A DNA stretch of 6,418 bases, taken from an uncultured Bacteroidales bacterium (lineage in GTDB: Bacteria; Bacteroidota; Bacteroidia; Bacteroidales; Bacteroidaceae). Each line of letters opens with the position of its first letter. Position 1 is the first letter of the stretch. This document shows positions 1 to 6,364 of this stretch, in pieces. The stretch lies in assembly GCA_945788445.1 (NCBI GenBank), contig CALZMA010000059.1, positions 1 to 6,418 of the forward strand, written 5' to 3'. The notes under the pieces are model-generated. The model was not told the origin of the DNA. It worked only from the letters and a program-made list of their open reading frames with translations, and did not search any database. Position numbers and translations under genes: made by a program.

Positions 1-37
1 CAAAGAAAAGGTCCGGGAGCGGAGTTCTCCCGGACCT
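1..37 (-). terminator. Rho-independent terminator after the M60 peptidase gene
   Basis: Read on the minus strand, a perfect 11-bp stem (AGGTCCGGGAG pairing with CTCCCGGACCT, positions 37-27 and 19-9) with a 7-base loop is followed at once by TTTCTTTG (8-1). It starts 20 bases past the peptidase stop codon. A GC-rich stem plus T-rich tail is the standard intrinsic terminator form, and it marks the left end of the leftward transcription unit. The stem would also form in plus-strand RNA, but that side lacks a T-tract, so termination is mainly leftward. Confidence 0.9.
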
Positions 38-57
38 GAAGATATAGAGCAGACCAA

Positions 58-2742
58 TTACTTCTGGTAGCACTTCACCTTGGTTCCGTCGAAGCCGACG
101 GCCATGATGTAGCTTGCACCCTCGCTCGAGGGGAAGAGAACCTGCGTGTAGCGCGAGGACTTCTGGCTGTCGCCCAAGCCGAACATGGTGATGCGGATGA
201 GCTTGCCGCCTGCATCGTAGGTTTCGTAGCCCACGGCACCGGCCCAAGTGTCGTTGTCGACCTGGATGCGGTTGTTGTTGAGCGCGGTGCAGCCGCTGTT
301 GAGGCCGGCGTCGGTCAGGGCCACCTGGTCGCGGAAGCGCGTCCAGTTGTAGGCATTGATGTAGTTCAGTGCAGCGGGAGCTTCGTTGTAGCCCTTGGCC
401 TCCACGTCGGCCTTCAGCTCGTCGAGCATGGCCTGCGTGATGATGTTCCAGCCGGGGGAGTAGTCTTCGATGTAAGCCTTGATGGGTCGGTTGAGGCCGG
501 CCTTTTCGAGGAAGGGCAGGAGGTTGTAGCCCGTGGCCTCGCAGAGGCGGCGCATCATTTCAACCTGCTGCTTGCCGTTCGTGTTGAACTTCGTCTGGTC
601 GAAGCCCTCGCGGTAGCTGCCTATGAGGCGTCCCATCGAGCCGGGGTTGGCCCCTACCTCCTCTGTCCAGAGTGTGAGCTGCCAGAAGGGGACAACCTTC
701 ACGAAGTGGTCGAAGTTGCGGGTCTTCGTGGTGATCTGGCCGAGCTGCTTGCCGTTTTCGTCCTGGTCCGTGACGGTGGCGTTGTTGAAGTCGCTGCCGT
801 GGTAGTCGGGACCGTCCTGCAGCTGCCAGCTGATGCCCTTGCGTACGCCCTCTTCGAGGTAGGCTTCGAAGCGTCCGCCGCGCGTCCAGCCGTATTCGCC
901 GACGCCGGAGATTTCGTCCTCCAGGCGGTGGTAGCCGTCGCCGTAGGCGTTGGCCGCGCCCAGCTTGTGTTCAACCCAGGCCGAGTAGATGTTGTTCGTG
1001 GTCTCGCCGCAGCCGCTCCACTTGAAGCCCGGAGCGATCTGGTTGATGTGGCCGAGCTCGTGGGCCATGCCCCAGAAACCAAATTTGTCGGCGTCTACCC
1101 ACTCATTGAAGCTTCCGAAAGCCGCAGCGGCACCGTTGCCGTCGGCAAACATGCCGGACTTCACGGGACGGGCAAACTGGTGGTTTGTAGGCTCGATGCC
1201 GGCCTGCGGCAAGCCCATGATTTCGCGTTCGCGGTAGATGAGCGAGTCGTAGAGCATGGCCAGCTTCTCGCCCTTGAGGGGCGTGCGGGCCTTGAGGTTG
1301 GCGATGGGCGCAGCCACGTGGAGGCGCTTCGAGAGAATGTCGAAGATGTCGCTCTTGGCGTTGGCCAGGAGGCGCTTGTAGTCGTCGTCGTTGTGGCGTG
1401 CGGCGTCGAAGTAGCCCGTTTCGGTGGCCATGGCGAAGTGGAGCTTCACCTTGGGAGCGGCACTGAAGTTGTCGTTGTAGTAGCTCACGTAGCCGTTGCC
1501 ACGGTTGCCCGCCGTGATGACGTTGGCACCGTTGCGCAGGGCGTAGTAGCTGGAGCGCTGGCCCTCAACCTCGATGTCGTTGGCGTTGCTGAAGTTTGCG
1601 ATGCACAGCTGCACGGGGAAGTTGTCGTCGATGCCCTCTGCGAAGACCACCACCTTGTCGCCCTGGTTGAAATAGATGCCTGTGGGGTTCTCATAGGGGT
1701 CGTAGCCCATGTTGGTGCAGAGTTCGCGCTGCAGGGTGCCGCGCGTCTTGTAGCAACCGAACTCACCGACGCGGAACTCGGTGCTGTAGTTGCCGCTGAG
1801 GAGGGAGAGCGCGAGCTGGCGCACGTAGGGGTTGGCAATCTGGGCCACGCCGGCTGCGTCCATGCCCTCGCGGAGCTCGGAGCAGAGGGGCGAGGTGAAC
1901 ACGCCCTCGATGGCCTGCGTGAGAGAGGGGTCGTACTGGTAGAAACCGATTTCTGCGCACGACGCAAAGTTCTTTGCCTGGTCCGAACCGGCGCTCTTGA
2001 TGGTCACCTTCACGGCCTTCACGTTGTCCACGCCGTTCTCGCCGAAGCGGAGGGTGGAGGAGGCGGCGCTCTTGCCGAAGTCGGCATCCTGGAGCTTCAC
2101 GAAGGAAGTGGGAGCGTCGGCCGTGGCGTAGTAGACGGTGATTTCACCCCAGCGTCCGTTCTGTCCGTCGGAGCGCGGCGTGTAGAGCATGTAGTCCACG
2201 TGGGCCGCTTCCTTGAAGGTGAACTCCACGCTGGTCGGGAAGGAGCATCCGCCCCAGCTGGAGTGCCAGAGGGTGGAGGGGTCGCCGTCGAAGGCGTTGG
2301 CAATGCCCTGTCCGTCCTGCGAAGAGTCGGCCTTGCCGCTCTTGATGGCGACCGGGCGGTCGCCGAGGTCCTCGGCGGAGGTGTTCTTGTCCTGCACGAC
2401 AACGAGGGTGCGGGAGAAGGAGCCGTCGGCCGTGGTCAGCGTGAGCGAGGTGGAGCGGGAGAGGATGGGTTCGTAGTAGTATTGCGAGAAGAGCGTGAGG
2501 TTGCCGTTGGCTTCCTTGCGGTAGCTGAGCCAGTCGGCCCCTTCGGCCTTCGAAACGGTGTAGTCGGTGTTTGCCATGACGGCTACGGTGGTGAAGCCCG
2601 CGTTGTAGGCCACTTTCACCGTGTCTTTGTTGGTGAGGAGGTAGGCTGCCTTGGTGTTGTCGGCATCGAGCTGCAACGATTGGGCGCCTGCGGTCTGCAC
2701 GCCTAAGGCTAACGCCAGCAGACCCAACTTATAGAATTTCAT
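58..2742 (-). CDS. Secreted M60-family (enhancin-like) metallopeptidase with BACON and F5/8 type C domains; probable mucin/O-glycoprotein peptidase
   Basis: This is an 894-residue exported zinc metallopeptidase. Residues 1-20 form a signal peptide ending AGA before Gln21; there is no lipobox cysteine. Residues about 23-119 resemble a BACON domain, and about 125-270 an F5/8 type C (CBM32-like) domain with the NAFDGDPSTLWHSSW core. The M60 catalytic region follows, with HELGH at residues 561-565 (bases 1048-1062) and the downstream Glu580, fitting the family pattern HExxH-x(8-28)-E. A further module of about 95 residues ends the protein. Family knowledge: this layout matches BT4244-type glycopeptidases, which cut mucin-like proteins next to O-glycosylated Ser/Thr. 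The specific substrate here is inference. An in-frame ATG at 2793 would add 17 residues (MPHPFPIPYYIYYKIND) before the signal peptide; I prefer the ATG at 2742 because it gives a normal signal peptide. No Shine-Dalgarno or clear promoter is seen; the upstream 30 bases are AT-rich. The gene is last before the terminator. Confidence 0.93.
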   Translation of the reverse strand: MKFYKLGLLALALGVQTAGAQSLQLDADNTKAAYLLTNKDTVKVAYNAGFTTVAVMANTDYTVSKAEGADWLSYRKEANGNLTLFSQYYYEPILSRSTSLTLTTADGSFSRTLVVVQDKNTSAEDLGDRPVAIKSGKADSSQDGQGIANAFDGDPSTLWHSSWGGCSFPTSVEFTFKEAAHVDYMLYTPRSDGQNGRWGEITVYYATADAPTSFVKLQDADFGKSAASSTLRFGENGVDNVKAVKVTIKSAGSDQAKNFASCAEIGFYQYDPSLTQAIEGVFTSPLCSELREGMDAAGVAQIANPYVRQLALSLLSGNYSTEFRVGEFGCYKTRGTLQRELCTNMGYDPYENPTGIYFNQGDKVVVFAEGIDDNFPVQLCIANFSNANDIEVEGQRSSYYALRNGANVITAGNRGNGYVSYYNDNFSAAPKVKLHFAMATETGYFDAARHNDDDYKRLLANAKSDIFDILSKRLHVAAPIANLKARTPLKGEKLAMLYDSLIYREREIMGLPQAGIEPTNHQFARPVKSGMFADGNGAAAAFGSFNEWVDADKFGFWGMAHELGHINQIAPGFKWSGCGETTNNIYSAWVEHKLGAANAYGDGYHRLEDEISGVGEYGWTRGGRFEAYLEEGVRKGISWQLQDGPDYHGSDFNNATVTDQDENGKQLGQITTKTRNFDHFVKVVPFWQLTLWTEEVGANPGSMGRLIGSYREGFDQTKFNTNGKQQVEMMRRLCEATGYNLLPFLEKAGLNRPIKAYIEDYSPGWNIITQAMLDELKADVEAKGYNEAPAALNYINAYNWTRFRDQVALTDAGLNSGCTALNNNRIQVDNDTWAGAVGYETYDAGGKLIRITMFGLGDSQKSSRYTQVLFPSSEGASYIMAVGFDGTKVKCYQK

Positions 2743-2799
2743 GTCGTTGATTTTATAGTATATATAATAAGGTATGGGGAAAGGGTGGGGCATTCCGCC

Positions 2800-2833
2800 G
2801 CCGCGCGGGGCGGCCGGGCGGGGTGCGCGCGGC
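2800..2833 (-). repeat. GC-rich hairpin between the LRR and M60 genes, possible weak terminator or RNA-stability element
   Basis: An 8-bp perfect inverted repeat (GCCGCGCG at 2800-2807, CGCGCGGC at 2826-2833) encloses an 18-base GC-only loop apart from one T. It abuts the LRR stop codon at 2834-2836. No T-tract follows on the minus strand, so it is not a canonical intrinsic terminator. It could slow transcription or protect the 3' end of the upstream message, or be chance pairing in very GC-rich DNA. Confidence 0.35.
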
Positions 2834-4249
2834 TTAGCGCACGAGCACCTTCACGCCATTGACGAGGTAGATGCCTGCGGGGAGCGTCCAGCTGTGGGTG
2901 CCTTCGCCGACCACCTTGTTGGCGATGCAGAGACCCGAGGCCGAATAGATGGACACGGGGGTCGATTGCGAAGCCTCCACGCTGAGGCCGCCGCTTGCGG
3001 GCTGGATGCGGAGCGGAGCACCGTTGGCGGCAACGCTTTGGATGGCTTCGGCCACGCCGATGTTGAAGGGTGCGGTCTTGAAGGGCTCGTAGCTCGACGA
3101 CTCAACGGTCAGCACGACGTTGGCGTGGCCCGTCTTGAACTTGAACTTCTTGCTGGTTTCCGAGAAGTCGGTTCCCTTGGCGAGTTCCGTGCCTTCGCCG
3201 TTCTTTAAGCTGTAGGTGCTACCCGTGGAGAAGCCCCAGCCGTTCTTGGCGATGAGGTCGGACCAGTTGTAGAGGGTTTCGAGCTCGTAGACGCGTTCGT
3301 CCATGACGTAGGGCTCCATCGGCGAGTGGTTCACCTGGATGTTGTGGCCCGAGATTTTGGTGGGCGGCATGGAATTGATGAAGAGCGCGTTGTCGTTGAG
3401 GTAGGCGTAGAGGAAGGTGGAGCGGCACTGGTTGTCCCAGAGGATTTGGTGGAGCTGGTTGTGGTCGGCGGCGAGCGATACCAGTACGGGGCTGCCCTTG
3501 CTGAGGTCGATGGCCTTGAGGCTGTTGTTTTCCACCCAGAGGTCCTCGAGGAGGGGCGACTCGGGTACGGTGAGCGAGGTCAGCTTGTTGCTCGAGAGGC
3601 AGAGGGAGCGGAGCGAGCCGCTCATGCTCAGGTTGGCGGTGGTCAGGGCGTTGTGCGCGGCCCAGAGCGCCTTGACGTTGGAGAGCACGGTGGTGGCGGG
3701 GAGTGCCGAGAGGGCGTTGCCGTTCACCACGTAGTGCTCGGGGCGGGCGGTGGAGCTGAGCTGGAGCGATCCGCTGGCAATCTGGTTGTTGGCCACGTTG
3801 ATGTCCTTGAGCTCGGTGAGCGCCTTGGCGTTGAGGGCGGTGAGCTGGTTGCCCTGGAGGTCGAGCGTGGTGAGCTGGGGGCAGGCACCGACGCTGAGCT
3901 CGGTGAGCTGGTTGTCGGCGGCGTAGAGTTCGGTGAGTTTCGGCGCGTTGGTGAGCGTGAGGGCGGTGAGCTTGTTGCCCTGCACGTAGAGGCGCTTGAG
4001 GTCACCCTGGGTCGTGGTGATGGTCAGCTGGGCGTCCTTGACGGGGAGGCTGATGAGGCTGCCGTCCGACACGATTTGTTCGGTTTCGCCGTTGCCCCAG
4101 GTGAGGGAAAGGGCGAGGTCGGCATTGAGCGCGAGGGTGAGGTTTTCACCTGCGGCCAAGCCGGTGGTGAGTGTCACCTCGTCGGCGTGGAGTGGGGCGG
4201 AGCCCAACGCCAGCAGCGCCGAGGCCACGAACACGGTGAGTTTCTTCAT
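2834..4249 (-). CDS. Secreted leucine-rich-repeat protein with a T9SS type A-like C-terminal sorting domain
   Basis: This is a 471-residue exported protein. Residues 1-22 are a signal peptide (MKKL start, hydrophobic core, cleavage near LHA/DE). Leucine-rich repeats run from about 84 to 290. Three successive units start exactly 21 residues apart (84, 105, 126, then 147) with the pattern LxxLxxxxNxLtxL, and another regular set starts at 192, 213, 234 and 256. This short-repeat style is common in Bacteroidota and resembles internalin-like proteins such as InlJ of Porphyromonas gingivalis. Residues about 316-398 form an unrecognised linker module. The last 60 residues (VSIYSASG, then LPAGIYLVNGVKVLVR at the end) resemble a type A T9SS sorting domain. 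Likely role is surface binding or adhesion; no enzymatic motif is visible and the ligand is unknown. It starts 63 bases after the lipoprotein stop and ends 91 bases before the M60 start. No clear promoter is seen in the 63-base gap. Confidence 0.88.
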   Translation of the reverse strand: MKKLTVFVASALLALGSAPLHADEVTLTTGLAAGENLTLALNADLALSLTWGNGETEQIVSDGSLISLPVKDAQLTITTTQGDLKRLYVQGNKLTALTLTNAPKLTELYAADNQLTELSVGACPQLTTLDLQGNQLTALNAKALTELKDINVANNQIASGSLQLSSTARPEHYVVNGNALSALPATTVLSNVKALWAAHNALTTANLSMSGSLRSLCLSSNKLTSLTVPESPLLEDLWVENNSLKAIDLSKGSPVLVSLAADHNQLHQILWDNQCRSTFLYAYLNDNALFINSMPPTKISGHNIQVNHSPMEPYVMDERVYELETLYNWSDLIAKNGWGFSTGSTYSLKNGEGTELAKGTDFSETSKKFKFKTGHANVVLTVESSSYEPFKTAPFNIGVAEAIQSVAANGAPLRIQPASGGLSVEASQSTPVSIYSASGLCIANKVVGEGTHSWTLPAGIYLVNGVKVLVR

Positions 4250-4312
4250 AATATGAAAGGGTTAATTTGTGAATGATGTATGCTTGGGGTGTAAAAGAGG
4301 GTCGGTTTGGGA

Positions 4313-4870
4313 TTAGTTGATGATGACTACGGCATCGTTGGCGTAGCTCACTTGGTAGCGGAAGAGGCGCCAGGTGCCTTCGCCCTGGGAGAGGGTGCCG
4401 GCGTTCTGGAGGTCGTAGGTCCGGTGGCAGCGGCCGCAGCTGAGGGCTTCGGGGCCGGCGAACTGGAGCTGCTTGGTGATGAGGGCCTCCTCGTAGCAGG
4501 CGGGGCAGGCGAGGTCGAAGGCCAGCGGGAGGTACTGGAGGTTGAGGTCGGGCACGGAGGGCGTGCCGACCACGAAGCCCGCGATGGACTCGGGCTTGCC
4601 GTAGGCTTCGGCCGCGGTGCGGAGCACGGTCTGGCCCTGGCCCGTGGGCGAGGCGAAGCGGATGTGCGATGTCTCGAAGGTGACGGCGCAGAACTGGCCG
4701 GGGTTGTTGAGCGCGGTGTAGAGCGGCTGCACGGCGGCCACGGGGCTGTACTTGAAGAAGGCCCGGTGGTGGGCGTAGAGGTCCTGCGTGTCGTCGGAGC
4801 AGGCGGCGAGGCCGAGGCCCAGCAGGAGGGCTGCGGCGACGCGGAGGGGGCGGAAGCGGAGCGGTTGCAT
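4313..4870 (-). CDS. Small lipoprotein with paired CxxC motifs, Rieske-like or zinc-ribbon-like C-terminal half; function unknown
   Basis: I do not recognise a named gene. The 185-residue product begins with a lipoprotein signal peptide: a basic N-terminus, the hydrophobic run AAALLLGLG, and the lipobox LAAC with Cys24 as the lipidated residue. Mature protein starts CSDD; acidic residues right after the cysteine are typical of surface-exposed Bacteroidota lipoproteins. The C-terminal half carries CPAC (122-125) and CGRCH (145-149) followed by TYDLQNAG, then an RYQVSYANDAVVIIN end. The order 'FDLACPxC ... CxxCHxxYDLxNxG ... RYxVxYxNDxVVIxN' recalls Rieske-type domains, but with Cys where the ligand histidines are expected, so a Cys4 metal site (zinc or iron) or a structural disulfide is as likely as an Fe-S cluster. 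Another cysteine is at 61. It begins 22 bases after the argH stop, so it is probably cotranscribed with argH. The gap is C-rich and gives no Shine-Dalgarno. Confidence 0.85.
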   Translation of the reverse strand: MQPLRFRPLRVAAALLLGLGLAACSDDTQDLYAHHRAFFKYSPVAAVQPLYTALNNPGQFCAVTFETSHIRFASPTGQGQTVLRTAAEAYGKPESIAGFVVGTPSVPDLNLQYLPLAFDLACPACYEEALITKQLQFAGPEALSCGRCHRTYDLQNAGTLSQGEGTWRLFRYQVSYANDAVVIIN

Positions 4871-4892
4871 GGGCGCGGGGGGCTGGGAGGGG

Positions 4893-6224
4893 TTAGTCGG
4901 TCAGCGCCTTCTCGGCTGCGGCCACGCGGTCGAAGCCGAAGGTTTGCCAGGTGCGGTCGAAGTGGTCGGCCACACGGTCGTTGCAGAGGTTCCCGAGGCT
5001 TCCGACGTGGGTGTGGTGGAGCTGCTTGTCGGGGCGGAAGCGTCCGGCTTCGATGTCGAGGCCCACTTGGCGGTAGGCGTCGCGGAAGGGGGTGCCGGCC
5101 GCGGCGAGGCGGTTCACTTCCTCGACGGAGAACATGGCATCGTAGCGCGGGTCGTCGAGGATGCGGTCGTTGGGCTCGATGCGCTCGATGATGTAGGTGG
5201 TCATCTGGAGGCAGTCGATGAGTTGGTCGAAGGCGGGCAGATAGGCTTCCTTGAGTTCCTGGAGGTCGCGGAAGTAGCCGCAGGGCAGGTTGTTCGAGAT
5301 GAGCAGGAGGTCCTGCGGCAGTGCCTGGATGCGGTTGGAGCGGGCGCGGATGAGCTCGAAGACGTCGGGGTTCTTCTTGTGGGGCATGATGGACGAGCCT
5401 GTGGTACACTCGGCGGGGAGACGGACGAAGCCGAAGTTCTGCGAGTTGAACAGGCAGGCGTCGAAGGCCAGCTTGCCCAGGGTTCCGGCCACGGCGGCGA
5501 GGGCTGCGGCGACGCTGCGCTCGAGTTTGCCGCGGCACATCTGGGCGTAGACCACATTGTAGTTGAGGTCGTCGAAGCCCAGCAGGCGGGTGGTCATTTC
5601 GCGGTCGAGGGGGAAGGACGAACCGTAGCCGGCGGCGGAGCCGAGCGGGTTGCGGTTGGCCTGGCGGTAGACGGCCTGAAGGAGGAGGAGGTCGTCGGCG
5701 AGGCTTTCGGCGTAGGCGCCGAACCAGAGGCCGAAGGAGGAGGGCATGGCCACCTGGAGGTGGGTGTAACCGGGCATGAGGAGGTTCTTGTACTGCTCGC
5801 TCTTGGCCTGGAGGGTGTGGAAGAGCTGGCGCACGGCTTCGGCTACCTGGCGGAGCTTGTCGCGGGTGAAGAGCTTGAGGTCGAGGAGCACCTGGTCGTT
5901 GCGCGAGCGGCCGGCATGGATTTTCTTGCCCATGTCGCCCAGGCTGCGGGTGAGCTGGAGTTCGACTTGCGAGTGTACGTCCTCGATGTCGTCCTCGATG
6001 ACGAACTGTCCGTCCACGGCCTGGCGGTAGATGTTTTTCATTTCCGCGAGGAGCGGCTGGAGTTCGTCGTCGGCAATGAGGCCGATGGCGTGGAGCATGG
6101 TCACGTGGGCCATGGAGCCCATCACGTCGTAGGGTGCGAGGTAGAGGTCAAGCTCGCGGTCGTGCCCTACGGTGAAGCGGTCTATTTCTTCGGTCGCCTG
6201 GACCGTCTTTTCCCAGAGTTTCAT
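4893..6224 (-). CDS. argH: Argininosuccinate lyase (ArgH)
   Basis: This cytoplasmic enzyme splits argininosuccinate into arginine and fumarate, the last step of arginine synthesis. The 443-residue product has the full fumarase/aspartase superfamily set: FTVGHDRELDLYLAPYDVMGSMAH near the N-terminus, HAGRSRNDQ at 103-111, GYTHLQ with the conserved His155, and the signature GSSIMPHKKNP at 276-286 carrying the catalytic serine. Length fits Bacteroides-type ArgH. I chose the ATG at 6224 (protein starting MKLWEKTVQ), which aligns with how Bacteroidales ArgH proteins usually begin. A longer reading from a TTG at 6257 would place the start codon inside the predicted promoter -7 element, so it is unlikely. 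The gene appears intact. It is first of four leftward genes and is followed after 22 bases by the lipoprotein gene; no other arg gene is visible in the window. Confidence 0.97.
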   Translation of the reverse strand: MKLWEKTVQATEEIDRFTVGHDRELDLYLAPYDVMGSMAHVTMLHAIGLIADDELQPLLAEMKNIYRQAVDGQFVIEDDIEDVHSQVELQLTRSLGDMGKKIHAGRSRNDQVLLDLKLFTRDKLRQVAEAVRQLFHTLQAKSEQYKNLLMPGYTHLQVAMPSSFGLWFGAYAESLADDLLLLQAVYRQANRNPLGSAAGYGSSFPLDREMTTRLLGFDDLNYNVVYAQMCRGKLERSVAAALAAVAGTLGKLAFDACLFNSQNFGFVRLPAECTTGSSIMPHKKNPDVFELIRARSNRIQALPQDLLLISNNLPCGYFRDLQELKEAYLPAFDQLIDCLQMTTYIIERIEPNDRILDDPRYDAMFSVEEVNRLAAAGTPFRDAYRQVGLDIEAGRFRPDKQLHHTHVGSLGNLCNDRVADHFDRTWQTFGFDRVAAAEKALTD

Positions 6225-6254
6225 TCTTTGTTTGTATCGGTTCCAATTTTGTTG

Positions 6255-6286
6255 CAAATATAGGGGTTTCGGGCGGACATTGCAAC
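6255..6286 (-). promoter_or_regulatory. Bacteroidota-type promoter for argH
   Basis: On the minus strand GTTG (6286-6283) is followed after 20 bases by TATATTTG (6262-6255). This fits the Bacteroidota primary sigma pattern of TTG or TTTG near -33 and TAnnTTTG near -7, with the usual 19-21 base spacing. The -7 element ends 30 bases before the argH ATG, giving a short AT-rich leader of roughly 20-25 bases. The match to both boxes and the spacing is direct; activity is inferred. Confidence 0.72.
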
Positions 6287-6295
6287 TATCGGGCG

Positions 6296-6320
6296 CACGG
6301 TTCTATCATTTTTAACCGTG
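6296..6320. repeat. 7-bp inverted repeat just upstream of the argH promoter, possible operator
   Basis: CACGGTT (6296-6302) and AACCGTG (6314-6320) are perfect inverted copies separated by 11 AT-rich bases. The near arm lies about 10 bases upstream of the -33 element. A two-fold symmetric site here could bind a dimeric regulator of argH. It is not a convincing terminator in either direction because no T-tract follows. It does not resemble the E. coli ARG box. Confidence 0.35.
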
Positions 6321-6344
6321 GATTTTCGGCGAAGGCGGCTTTTT

Positions 6345-6364
6345 TGCGGTTTTGTGCGGTTGTT
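6345..6364. repeat. Two imperfect 10-bp tandem copies upstream of argH
   Basis: TGCGGTTTTG (6345-6354) is followed directly by TGCGGTTGTT (6355-6364), with two mismatches. One helical turn of spacing is what a protein bound on one DNA face would need, but two short copies in T/G-rich DNA may be chance. The rest of 6321-6418 shows no gene I can support; it may contain the end of an upstream transcription unit cut by the window edge. Confidence 0.25.

Noticed and set aside
706..2706. A 666-codon open frame on the plus strand opposite the M60 gene.
   Set aside because: It is rich in Val, Gly, Glu and Ala with no domain, the usual product of reading the complement of GC-rich coding DNA. The minus-strand protein has clear domains and catalytic residues.
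2743..2793. N-terminal extension of the M60 protein from the ATG at 2793.
   Set aside because: It would put 17 residues rich in Pro and Tyr before a normal signal peptide and overlaps the AT-rich leader, so the ATG at 2742 is the better start.
3326..4276. A 316-codon open frame on the plus strand opposite the LRR gene.
   Set aside because: Its Glu/Val/Gly repetition mirrors the 21-residue repeats on the other strand; it has no independent motif.
4348..5538. A 396-codon minus-strand frame spanning the 3' part of argH and most of the lipoprotein gene, suggesting a fusion or frameshift.
   Set aside because: The translation is almost only Arg, Pro, Ser and Ala, typical of an out-of-frame reading. 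Both real genes are intact in their own frames.
6225..6257. N-terminal extension of ArgH from a TTG codon.
   Set aside because: The TTG is part of the TATATTTG promoter element, and the extra 11 residues are not typical of the family.
4788..6263. A 491-codon open frame on the plus strand opposite argH.
   Set aside because: argH is unambiguous on the minus strand and the opposite frame has only low-complexity Val/Glu/Gly composition.
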